This document shows, in pieces, positions 44,988-54,957 of a stretch of DNA of 64,000 nucleotides. The position numbers and the translations under genes were made by a program. The stretch's first letter is position 1. Each line of letters begins with the position of its first letter. Origin of the DNA: Carettochelys insculpta (lineage: Eukaryota > Chordata > Testudines > Carettochelyidae); NCBI RefSeq assembly GCF_033958435.1, contig NC_134138.1, positions 205,849,298 to 205,913,297 on the forward strand. The letters run 5' to 3'. The notes beneath the pieces are model-generated. The model did no database searches. It saw nothing but the letters and a program-made list of their open reading frames with translations, and was not told the DNA's origin.

Positions 44988-45620
44988 ACAGATGCCAGAT
45001 CTCCATATTTTGTGTATCCATTACATCTTATTCCTTTGGCTTGGCCATTTGGGGGCTATGACCTTTTCCTTTCTTTGGGGCTATGAGCTTTTCCACTTCT
45101 TGTGCAGTTCTTCTTTTTAGTTAGTCTGGAAGTATCTTTCCTTGCTTCAGGGAGGTTATGGTAATGACTTTTAGGATTCATACTGTGTCTGTTTACAGCT
45201 TCTAAGCTAGTTTCTGGTCTGGCAAGTTTGTTTTGTTGTTTCACACGTTCCTATTGCGTTTCTATGTGTAGAGCTAAGACTCTTTTTAGTGATAGCTGCT
45301 GTGGGAGACTGATGTCTGTCTGGCTAATAACCAATCTTTCTCTCTCATATTTCCATGTTCTACAGCCCCACCCTCCCAAATATCACTTTTTTCAGCCAAA
45401 CCAAGTAAAGTTTGTGGGAAAAAATCAGCAGAGCACCTATGTTGTTGAATTTTCTCCTGAAAACATGCACCTTTATAAAACATCTCTTTCTGAAGTACAG
45501 ACTATGCAAAGCATAACTAGAACTCTTTTTATGGTCCTTTTTGTGGATGTTTTCAGTAAAGGTACGAGACAGATATGTTCTTCCTGCTTCCCAATAGAAC
45601 AGATTAAAGAGCATACCTGA
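44988..45620 (-). pseudogene. Ty3/gypsy gag C-terminus and zinc knuckle remnant
   Basis: Minus-strand pieces in changing frames: HVFRRKFNNIGALLIF near 45470-45420, VKQQNKLARPETSLEAV near 45240-45190, and RCNGYTKYGDLASVC near 45030-44988. The last has the spacing of a CCHC knuckle, in which the second cysteine and the histidine have been lost. The order and spacing match the end of a gypsy gag upstream of the protease. Confidence 0.6.
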
Positions 45621-46155
45621 ATATCTTCAGTTTTCTTCTGGACTTTGGCTGCAATGCAAATTTTGCAAAACCTTGCTTTCCAGGTGGTTCATCCTGACAG
45701 TCTGTCAAAGCTCAAGATCTCTGGGGCATTGTAGAGAAGCATGTTGATGAGAACAAACTTGCAACCTTTGCTTTGTTTTTTTTTGTTTTTTTGTTTTTTT
45801 CTGCTTACAGCACTGTATTGCTACTTTCCTTCCACTTCTGTTGTCTTCTGGCATCAGACAGGCTGTTTTCACTTCTGACAGCATGCCACGTACCAAGTAC
45901 AGACCTGATACAGAACTGCCTCCCAGGAAACTGGCCACCAGGAGCGGCGAGATTGTGCTGCAGGCGGGGGCAGTGTGAGATGTCTTCGCTCTCTCCGTTC
46001 TCAGTGGTGCTCAGAGAAACACATGGCAGTGAGTGGAGGTGGGGTTGGCAGGCCCAGATCCAGTGGGCTGTATTTTACTCACACTTGCTAAAGGCATTGC
46101 TGGCTCTACCTATTATCAGCTTAGGAAAGGCATGTTACACATGTACCACCTAGAG
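45621..46155. other. Unassigned stretch inside the gypsy element
   Basis: It includes a T-run with G interruptions at about 45772-45800. Part may be decayed gag, but I cannot read motifs. Confidence 0.4.
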
Positions 46156-47905
46156 CAGGGGTCTGCAACCGAAATAGTGAGAAGAGCCTTTTTTTCAAAT
46201 ACAGTAAAAAAACTCAATAATTCAAGAGCCCCAGAGCATGTGAATAGGAGACAGTCCTTAATAAATAATGTCAAACTGTCCTTTTTGTCACCCCTATTTT
46301 AAAAACAGTGCACACACAATAATTTGTATGGCCATTCATGTAAAGATTTAACCCTTTTCTGGACCTAGTAGGTTCCAAGATCAGTCCTATCTAGTGGCAA
46401 TGACTACCAGAAATTAACTGGCACTCCAAAGAGGGTCAGTTTAGGAGCATACAGTATAGCAGGCGTCAGCAAACTTTTTTATGTTGGGCCCCATTTTTTG
46501 TCCCTGCAATTAGCAGGGCCCCTCCCCCAGACTGTCCAATGCCCCAGAAGCGAGCGTCAGTCTCCCATAAGTTATGCGCCAGGCTCCATTGGCAATGGCG
46601 GGGGCAAGGAGGGGAGCCAGCAGAGGCTGCAGGGATGAAGCTGATTGCACTGTGCCCCCGTTATGCAATTTCAGGCCCCCTGCCTAGTGCTTACAGCAGA
46701 AGCCGTGGCATCTGGTGATGAATTCTTTTTCCGACATTTCATTGGTTTAACGTAAGCAGAAGTCCATAAGTGGCACACCAAGACTGAGACTGGCTTTCAA
46801 ATCACACTGGCCGCAAGACAGAGATAGCTGAGGCCTGTTTTTCAGACTCAGGTTTGCAGCACTTGTGTGGCCTGTCGCTCTCTCTCAGCCTTAGTTGCCC
46901 CATCTGTAAAATAGGTTTAATAATAATTCCTGATTCACAAATATATTGGGAGAATGAAGCAAAACTTATCTGGTTGATCCCCATTAGCAACCAATGGCAA
47001 ACTTGCTCTTGAAGCACCCTAGTTGCTGGGACCTACAGCCCAGAACATGAAGGGAAGCTGAAAGCCCATCAGTGGTGGGCAGACCCTCAGCCTTAGATCA
47101 TCACAGACCTAGGGAGAAGGCGGAAGAGAATCCAACAGCCCCCGGTGAATGTGAGCACCCCTTTGCCATCCAAGCTGAACATGTTTTCTCCTGAGTCCAT
47201 AGCTTAGGAAAATCTCAGTACTAATTAATTTCAATGCAATGTCCAAAACCCTGACAGTAACTGTGCAGCAATTAGTCCAAGGCAGCTCTATGTGGTAACT
47301 GTAGGAATTCGGGAGCTGCTTCTCCCCAGCCCTAGGCTAGCTGCATTCATAGCTGGGCTGCAAGCACTCTGCCTGCAAGGCCTGTGCTCCCAGCCTGAAC
47401 CCACCCCCACAAGGGGAGCGCTTACCTTGCCAGTGAGTGGCAATGCCTGGGCATGTAAGCGTGCTAGCTAGCTGGCTACAAACACGCTGCCGGCTGGAGG
47501 GGCTGAGCTCCCAACCTGAACCTGCACCCACAGATCTTATTTCCTAAACAGAAAGGGCTGACGGGAGCCCTCCTACTATCTCCTAATACAGCTGTGCTCC
47601 TGCCCACTTCGTTTCTGACTTTGTTCCCTGCTGACTGGCTGGAGCAGCTGTAACTTGAGCAGAGGCAAACACAAGTGGGCGGGGGAGGGAAAGAAGAACT
47701 CTGGGTCTACAGAAAAAGTTTGCAGGAGCTGAGCAAAATCCTGGACATTTTCTGATTTAGTAAAATCCTGGCCAGACAGAGTTAACTGGGCGTACGGTAA
47801 ACCTAATTCCGGCATCCAGAGCCACAGAGGAGTCAGTGTTCAGAGCAGCAAGTGGCTCCTCAAAGAGCCGCATGCAGGTCTGGAGCTGCATGTTGCTGAC
47901 CTCGG
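46156..47905. mobile_element. hAT element, internally decayed
   Basis: The left end CAGGGGTCTGCAACC and right end GTTGCTGACCTCGG are hAT-type inverted termini. The flanks ACCTAGAG and GCACAGAG share only the last four bases plus scattered matches. The first about 160 bp resemble the element at 769. A further hAT-like left end, CAGGCGTCAGCAAAC, lies at about 46461, so more than one insertion may be stacked here. No transposase was read. Confidence 0.55.
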
Positions 47906-48221
47906 GCACAGAGGGTGAACATTTTAATACTTTAATATTCCATTACCGTGGATAAGGTGAACATGCCTATAAAATAACATTGGAGATGTGGGCAGATTTT
48001 TTTTTAAATGCTCAGGGAAAAGTTTCTCCAATTTTCAACAATCACAAATTGAGACATTCATTTCATCATGTCAAACCTGAAAATTCTAGAAAAATCTCAA
48101 ATGAAGGTTAGAAGAAGGGGTCATTTGCAATACTTTTGTATTGAATAGATACTGCTAGTGCTTCTTTGCAGAGCACCAAAGAGGACCTTTGTTCACTCTG
48201 CAGGCAGTACCCATCCAAAAG

Positions 48222-48710
48222 TCAGAACAGACGACTTTGTTTGCAGACTTTTTCAGTGGTTAAATTCCAGCTTGGTGCTCTTGGGAGTCGCTCACCCACT
48301 GTTTGAAATACAGCAATCTTCTCAGGAACATCTGAAAAACCTGCTGCCACAAAATATTCCTTCAGTTGACACTTTGAGTTCTCAGTGGGTTCCTGATAAA
48401 CAGATGGACCTGTTCTCTTGAGCAAGGCAGACACACTGGATTAAACATTTTTGCTTGACACACTTGTTAATACCAGTTGTATTCTCTGAGGTGTTCAGAA
48501 GAAGAAAGCACTGAGCAGGTGTCACTTTTACAACCGCTAATCGAGCATGGCTGTGACTCATAGCACTTTTCTAACTCTTCTGTTTACCTCTCTCTCTCCC
48601 TCTTTTGACCTAGCGAACCAGTCAAATTTAAGGCCCTGGGGATGTTTCAGCTGGAAGTAGAAATTGACGGAATCTGGTATTTTCTTTGAGGCAGTCTTGT
48701 TTATGTACTA
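48222..48710 (-). pseudogene. Ty3/gypsy gag N-terminal remnant
   Basis: On the minus strand IPSISTSS and then NIPRALNLTGSLGQ (about 48700-48625) have the form of the start of a gypsy gag, where a short polar leader precedes a P-x-x-L-x-L-x-G-x-L motif. About 200 bp on, LKEYFVAAGFSDVPEKIAVF and QTVGERLP (48350-48280) fit the next gag helix region. The frame is broken between them. Similarity is from memory of the family pattern, so moderate confidence. Confidence 0.55.
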
Positions 48711-49104
48711 GAAAAGTAAGAAGTAAATGCAGTGGGAACCAAGAACAAAAGGAGCAGTTTTTTAGCTTATAGCTTCCAAGCCTCTTTAGCCAGCACCAGA
48801 CCCAAAAAAACTCTGTCTAGCTTATGCCAGAGTCTATTGTTAATTTAGATGGAGCATGTGGACAAAAAGCATTAAGATTCTGGCACTGTCCAACATTACA
48901 CAGTTATAACAGGACTGCTAGAATCATGGGAAATACATAATTACCATGGTGGAGAGGAATGAGCAGTAGGTGGAGGGGCCTCGAGGAAAGAGACAGAGTG
49001 AGGGCAGAAAGAGGCAGAGCAAGGCTGGGGCTTTAGAGGGAGAGTGTGTGTGGGTGGGGAGAAGAGGTGGAGCAAGGAGTGGGCAGAGCTGAGAGGCAGA
49101 CAAT

Positions 49105-49265
49105 GTTCTCTCTAATCTTTTCCCTCCATGTGCAGCTTTCCCACCCCTTTGTAGAAAAAAAATAGCGCGCACTGGGGCATGTGCCAATGTGCATCACCAG
49201 TAGAAACACCAACTTAGCGCTGAGAGCTCTACTAATGAACTGTGCAGCATTTGAATCTCGCTAAT
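49105..49265 (+). repeat. Dispersed repeat, AGTGTTCC family
   Basis: TGTTCTCTCTAATCTTTTCCCTCCATGTGC, then GTGCATCACCAGTAGAAACACC and GCTCTACTAATGAACTG: same order as the copy at 20758-20925. Confidence 0.6.
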
Positions 49266-49425
49266 GTGGCTGCACAAGCACACGGAACAGTGGCGGGGGC
49301 CTATATCAGGTGCTGGTGGTCGCCCCTCACTTCTAGGGACCTTCTGGTGATCTCATCAGCCTCCCCCAAGCACAAAAGTCATGTACCTCCTACGCTCTTA
49401 ATAGCATCAGGCTGTTTTGGCATTA

Positions 49426-50006
49426 CAGAAGTCCCTCGAATTACGCAAGGGTTGCGTTCCCATGCACCTTCACGTAACTCGAATTTCGTGCAAGTCGGGG
49501 GCAGCTTTTTTCCCAAGGGAACTCACGTTCTGCAGCCAGGGAAGCAGCAGGAGCGTCTGGAGCTCCTTTAGAAAGGTAAGTCCTGGGTTGTGAGGGGGTT
49601 AAGCCTGGCAGTGAGTTGGGGTTGAAGGAGGTGCAGGGGGTGGAGTTGAGCTGGGGCCACATGGCCCTGTAAGGGGTTGAGCTGGAGCCATGTGGGGTGG
49701 GAGGTGAGCCAGAGGCAGGTACCAGGGCAGTGAGCCAGAGCTGGGTGTAGGGGGGGTGAGCTGGGCCACATTTGGGGGTGGTGAGCTGGGGCCGTATGGG
49801 GTGGGGGTGAACTGGGACTGGTGGGGGGTTTGAACCAGGGCCACATGGGGGTTTGAACTGGGGCTGCACAGGGTAGAGGGTGAACCAGAGCCACGCGGGG
49901 GGGAGGGGTTGAGCCAGGGCTGGGTGAACGGGATTTTGAGTCGCGCTTAATTCACGTTAATGCGAGTTAAGCATAACTCAAAACTGCACATTTCAAGAGA
50001 TTACTG
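49426..50006. mobile_element. Tigger-like (TcMar) MITE with TA duplication
   Basis: It begins CAGAAGTCCCTCGAATTACG and ends CATTTCAAGAGATTACTG; both ends are flanked by TA (49424-49425 and 50007-50008). The interior from about 49600 to 49900 is a GAGCTGGGGC-type, G-rich irregular minisatellite. ORFs there come from the repeat. Confidence 0.85.
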
Positions 50007-50008
50007 TA

Positions 50009-50744
50009 CTTTTACTTGTCTCTGGTCCCAAGCTTACAGCAATGTTGAAATATATGCACTCTTGGCAGGCTAAATCAGAGTCCTGTTCCACCTAAGAAAA
50101 TGGGGGAGAGAGAAGAAATAAGGTAGGGAAAGAAAAGGACACATGGGCACATTGGGAAGGGGAAAGGACAAAGCCTCAAATCCCAGGTGGCTTTCAGAAT
50201 TTAGCCAAAGCTCGCGAGCATTGCAAGCTCATTTGGTTCCCTCTGTCAGTCCTAGTCTGGTCCATATATCTTTCAGAACTAACATCTAGGAGGTCCAAGA
50301 GGTGGTGGGGATCCATGACAGTGAACCTCGCTCTAGCAGTTTATTTCTCTGCCAAAGTCTTTCATTAAGGACCCCCAAAAAGGGAGTGATGAGTAGAATA
50401 GGCCATTCCCTCATCATTTTGTCCACACACTAGGTCTAGTGTCTGATAAACCAATTTTAATTCACTGATTTCTGGCTTTCTTGTTTACCATCACGAGCAT
50501 CACAACATCCTTGAGTTATACCAAAAGTCCTTTTTATTCCAATTGTTTCGGTCTGTTTTCTTTGTAACTTCAACATTAATTATTATAGGATACCATGACA
50601 CTTCATGAACTGACACTCACTTCTTACAGGTGAGCTCACTTACAAGGTACAATTGTAGGCTCAATTATGACAACAGGTTACATTGCACTGATCGGCTTCT
50701 GCCTGGTTTTCTTGCCTCTCTCTCTCCTTTCTGGTCTCTTCTCA
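50009..50744. other. Non-coding stretch
   Basis: No gene or bounded element seen. Confidence 0.5.
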
Positions 50745-50956
50745 AGCTGTCTACACTGTAGCCGATGTCAGCAATAACTTATGTCGCTTAGGAGGGTGAA
50801 TATTCCACCCCCTGAGCAACGTAAGTTACACTGACGTGAATGCTTCTCCCACCAACATAGCTTCTGCTGCTCACAGAGGTGTTGTCTTCATGACAATAGG
50901 AGAGCTGTCTCCCATTAGCATAGAGCTGCTGCCCTGCTGTACCTACAGACATAGCC
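50745..50956. mobile_element. Harbinger-like MITE with TCA duplication
   Basis: The left end AGCTGTCTACACTGTAGCCG and right end ACCTACAGACATAGCC are inverted repeats, flanked by TCA on both sides. It carries the motif GATGTCAGCAATAACTTATG and mirrored ACGTAAGTTACACTGACG. No coding capacity. Confidence 0.75.
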
Positions 50957-51477
50957 TCAGTTTATGCATGATCTCTCTTTTGTCCTCCACACATACCCCT
51001 TCTCCCAAAACAATTCTCAGTCAAAAGTTCCTTGGTGGGTTCAGACAGCCCTGTTGTCTCAGGGGTTGGGCTTATGCTTACAGTTCTGTTTACTGATGGG
51101 TGAGTTCACATCTATTACTGTCAATGGGGTGTTAACTTAAGCCATAGCCAGATTTCACCCAGCTCATAAGGACCCTTGGCTGATGTCCGGTTTGTTTTAT
51201 CTAAATGAAGTATGCTTCTCCAGAGGATCACCCATCATTGCACTGCTCCCCCAGCAGCATCTTTTGCATGGAATCATGAATTTAAACGTGCATCTTATTA
51301 TCCTCAGCCAGAAAAAAATCATCCTCACGATTGGGTCTGCCCACAGAGAAGGTAGCACAAAGGGGGCAGTTGCACTGGAGCCCAGCGTGTCAAAACTCCT
51401 GCTGCTTCAGCATTGGCATTAGCTGGAGCTCCAGGCCCCTTTTTAAGTGCTGTAGCAGCACTGTTCTCCCCCTCTTC

Positions 51478-51886
51478 GGTTAGGTCTACACTAGAAGCAT
51501 CTGTCGACAGAAGTTACTATCGACAGGGAAATCTCGACAGAACCTCCATCAACAGATTGCGTCTACACACAACTTGCTCTGTTGACAGAGAACTGCCAGA
51601 CTGCACTGCCCTCTAGTACCAGAAAGTGGAATGGCAGCTCTGCAAAGAGGGTTGCCAGGCAACCAGAAGTCCTCTCTGCCGACAGAAGTGTCTACACCAC
51701 ACTTCTGTCGCCAGTACTCTGTTAGATTGTTATTCCTCAAATTTTCCAGGGCTAATTCTGTTGAGGCAAATGCAGAGTTCTGCCGAGACTCTGTCAGCAG
51801 AATGCTTTACGCGTGTAGATGCTCCCTGAGTTATGTTGAGAGAAGGCCCCCTTCTGTTGACAAAACTCTTGAGTGTAGACACAGCC
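51478..51886. mobile_element. Harbinger-like MITE (TGTCGACAG family)
   Basis: GGTTAGGTCTACACTAG at the left and GAGTGTAGACACAGCC at the right. The interior is full of CTGTCGACAGAAG motifs in both orientations, as in the copies at 18537 and 54709. Flanking triplets (TTC, TAC) do not match. Confidence 0.8.
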
Positions 51887-52359
51887 TACATGTTGCAGTG
51901 GGGGAGGGCAGAGGGTCCCAGTGCCACAATGTCAGCAGTGCTAAGGGCTGACTGCCCTATGCCCTGCTTTTTTCCAGCCTTGGCCCTCCCCCTTCTGCGG
52001 TCATGGGCCTGGACCCCCTTCCCAGGTTGCCCCAGGGCCTGTAGTGACTGTTGGCCCCACTGCTAATAATCTAATAATCAACCTTTCAATGCAGAATTAC
52101 CATCAATTAATGTTGTGCAGTTCATGCATATTTTTGTATCTGGTTATGCAATGCTATAGAGTCAAAAGAACAGGGAGATATTTTTGTAACGACTACATTT
52201 TAACTTTGACATGGAAATTCCACACTGAGGAAACTGACCTTTCTGAGCTTTTACTACACTATGTACCTCAAAAACAACTGAGGGCTGTGGGTGAATTGAG
52301 GAGGGTGATCAGAAAGCATAGGAAGTGGGAATGGTGGGAGACTAACAGACTGCTTAGAG

Positions 52360-53314
52360 CGTGGGTTCCCAAAATGTGACATGCGCCCCACTTGGAGCCA
52401 TGAAGAAATTCCTGGGGGCCAGGGGGCATGAAGTGAGTCAGCACCCCCCACTCCCCCACCCCAAGGAAGAGCCCACCCTTGCTTCGAGCGCTCAGAGCTG
52501 GACTCAATTGGTTTAACTTAACCCATTGAGTTCTCCTTGCTTCAGCGTGCAGGGGCACTGGGAGCAGCCCCTGCCATTTTATGTGGACAGCCTGGTGCAG
52601 CTGCTAGAAAAAGCAGGTGGCTGGCAAAGACCCACGTGTAACTTCCTCCTGCAAAGGTGAGTGAGTGTTGATTGGGGATTGGGGAGAGGAGGGGGATGGG
52701 GTTGGGGTTAGGATGGGGGGATGGGGGTCCTGGGCTCAGAGAGTGGGGTAAGAGCCGGGGGGGCTGGTGATGCCTGGCTTTGGGGGAGGGGAGGGGCTCA
52801 GACAACTGGTGGGCGGCTGGCAGGCGGCTCTGGCAGCTTGGGTGGCCAGCATGGGGATCCAGTGGCTCAGGTGGCTGGTGAGCCTGGTGCATGGCTCTGG
52901 CAGCACGGGCATCTGGCGCAGGGCTCCAGTGGCACAGGGCTCGGGTGGTTGGATGGGGGTTAGATGGGGGCTGGGTGCCTGGCTTTGTGGGAGGGGAGTG
53001 GCTCGGGCAGTTGCCGGGGGGTCAGGTGGCTCACAGGGCTCAGGGAGCTGGGGAGTGGCTGTTGCAGGGTTCCATCAGCTCAGGTGGCTGGCAGGCAGCT
53101 TGCGCAGGGCTCTGGTGGCTCGGATGGCTCACGGGGCTATTTTTAATTTTAAACAACATTTTTACATCAAGTTTTGGTGTCTACTTTAAATTACAACTTG
53201 CATTTTTTGTTAAAGGGGGGTTGGATGATGGTAAAAAAGAGGTGGGAGGGGCGTGAGGGTTTCTCAAAGATCAAAAGGAGGGGGGCAGGATGCTGAAAAG
53301 TTTGGGATCTACTG
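52360..53314. mobile_element. hAT element with GC-rich minisatellite interior
   Basis: The left end CGTGGGTTCCCAAAATGTG and right end AAAGTTTGGGATCTACTG are inverted. Target duplications are GCTTAGAG and GCTTATAG (52352-52359 and 53315-53322; 7 of 8). The interior from 52660 to 53150 is a GGCTGGCAGGCGGCTCTGGC-type irregular tandem array that creates long spurious ORFs. Confidence 0.87.
52660..53150. repeat. GGCTC/TGGCGG-rich minisatellite
   Basis: Units around GGTGGCTGGCGAGC and CAGGGCTCCAGTGGCACAGG, 15-40 bp and imperfect, in the middle of the hAT element. Same placement as the array in the hAT element at 16474. Confidence 0.65.
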
Positions 53315-53322
53315 GCTTATAG

Positions 53323-54239
53323 CCAAGAACATGGAGGCAAGAACTATGCAAACTTCCCTTCCTGAAGCCTAATAAGGTGAGGTGCTGTCAATCAGAGTTG
53401 AAGATCCATAGCACCTTGCAGGACTGATCTGTTAGCATGTTTTCTGACCTCACACTCCCCAAAGCTCACCAGGAACTCAACTTGAGAGAGTCTGTTTGGG
53501 TTCCAGTAGACACCCTCGGCTACCATTGGGCTTCAAGGCCAGGGAAGAGCACTTATCACATCTTGGAATGTGCTTGACCACTGCAAAAACTGGCCCTCAC
53601 ATTTAGCTGGATGAAATTTAATGACAAGAATGAAGTGTCATAAGAACAATGGCCTATTGGGAGAAAACAATGTGCGTGACCATGGATATGGCTGAGTGGA
53701 CCAACTTGTTAGTATCTTAAATAATTCACTTTACAACACATCATTCAAAACTTTCTCTGTGCCTTTTAATGTAAGTGTGACTTGACAAGAAAATTCTCAA
53801 ACTGTCTTGGATGTTGCTAAAAAAAAGTTTAGCTTAGCTAATCTTTATGGCTTGTTTAACTAGTTAATTAGGTTTAGAATCTGTCACTCAAGTATACAGT
53901 GCAGAAAGCTGCAGTAAGAGAAATCTAGAATTGCCAGTTGCCACTGAGTGTCATTTTCTTATTTCACATTACATAACACTTGCCTCTTATTTTGGAACAT
54001 CAGGGGCACAGACCACAATCATGAGTCCATGAGTCTATTCCCTATTTTACCTCAAAATAGCTTAGCTTTTCCAAGTGAACCACATTCTATTCTTGTTTTC
54101 CCAGAAAAATGGACATTCCAGTGAGTTCACTGGAGCTTACTGCAAAATTAAGTGCACTCTAAGTGCAGTCAGTCAGTCAGTCTTAACTATTTTGGTAACT
54201 TGATTTTTTAATGATTTTTTGGTGATTTAAACCACCTTG
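53323..54239. other. Non-coding stretch with (AGTC)n
   Basis: A short CAGTCAGTCAGTCAGTC tandem lies at about 54166-54182. Otherwise no gene or bounded repeat seen. Confidence 0.5.
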
Positions 54240-54247
54240 ATTTAAAC

Positions 54248-54571
54248 CAGGGGTCAGTAACCTTTCTGAGGCAGAGCGCTGAAATGTTACCTTTTGACCT
54301 CTATATACAGCCTGAGTGCTGGTGATACTTTTTAAAGTCACGAATAGTCCTACTTACAACAACTTAATTAATAAATGAAGAAGCAGAGCTTTACTGCTTA
54401 GATGGTGGTTGATAGTATTAGCTGGTCTTTTGGACACAGATGGCATGGCTTTGAGCAAGCTCCCAGCTGGCATGGCGGGAGGTGGGGTGGGACTGAGCTC
54501 CCACCTCCTGTGCCAATGAAAATAGAGTTGCATGCAACTCTTGGCACCCATGTGGGTGTTGTTGACCCTTG
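54248..54571. mobile_element. hAT MITE
   Basis: CAGGGGTCAGTAACCTTTC at the left and GTTGTTGACCCTTG at the right are inverted ends. Flanks ATTTAAAC and GTTTAAAC (54240-54247 and 54572-54579) match in 7 of 8 positions. Confidence 0.82.
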
Positions 54572-54708
54572 GTTTAAACCAATCCACCCTGATTTAAATA
54601 TCTAGGGTGAGGTCCCTATATCTAATCATTTGCTGTCTTCTTGTAGAGGCCATCAAACAGAGTTATGCAATTATTACAGGCGCTAGTGCCAGGTGCCCCA
54701 AACTTCTG

Positions 54709-54957
54709 GGCTGGGGCTACACTACAGAGTTTTGTCAACAGAAGGGGCATTCTGTAGACACAACTCAAGGAGCATCCACTCAAAGCATTCTGTCGACAAA
54801 CTCTCAGCAGAACTCTGCATTTGCCTCGACAGTATTATCCCTCAAAAATTTGAGGCATAGCAATCTCTGGACTGAGTACTGTCGACAGAGGCTCTGTCGA
54901 GACTGTCTTGTCAACAGTGACTTCTGTTTACAGATGATTCTAGTGTAGACATAGTCC
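54709..54957. mobile_element. Harbinger-like MITE (TGTCGACAG family)
   Basis: It starts GGCTGGGGCTACACTACAG and ends CTAGTGTAGACATAGTCC. Interior CTGTCGACAAACTC and the palindromic TCAAAAATTTGAGG match the sister copies. Target duplication not clear. Confidence 0.75.

Larger units (their letters stand above)
42130..48710 (-). mobile_element. Degraded Ty3/gypsy LTR retrotransposon, nested
   Basis: Read right to left, conceptual translation gives pieces of gag, zinc knuckle, protease, reverse transcriptase and integrase in the correct order on one strand, so they belong to one element. It is interrupted by Penelope insertions at 42752-43287 and 43745-44230, and by hAT elements at 44482-44804 and 46156-47905. 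Each has target duplications or TIRs. The RNase H part is largely missing. I could not identify LTRs. Stops and frameshifts are everywhere. This makes several plus-strand ORFs in this stretch antisense artefacts. Confidence 0.75.

Noticed and set aside
45228..45620. Plus-strand 130-codon ORF with a convincing acceptor (TTCTACAG) and donor (AAGGTACGA), looking like an exon
   Set aside because: The minus strand here reads as decayed gypsy gag, in order with zinc knuckle, protease, RT and integrase. The plus frame is an antisense artefact.
48158..48704. Plus-strand ORF at 48158-48421 and an apparent terminal exon after CCCTCTTTTGACCTAG near 48628
   Set aside because: Minus-strand translation of the same bases gives gag N-terminal motifs of the gypsy element, which accounts for the open frame.
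49441..49894. Overlapping proline-rich minus-strand ORFs
   Set aside because: They arise from the G-rich array in the Tigger-like MITE.
52542..53256. ORFs of 116-140 codons on both strands
   Set aside because: They arise from the GC-rich minisatellite inside the hAT element at 52360-53314.
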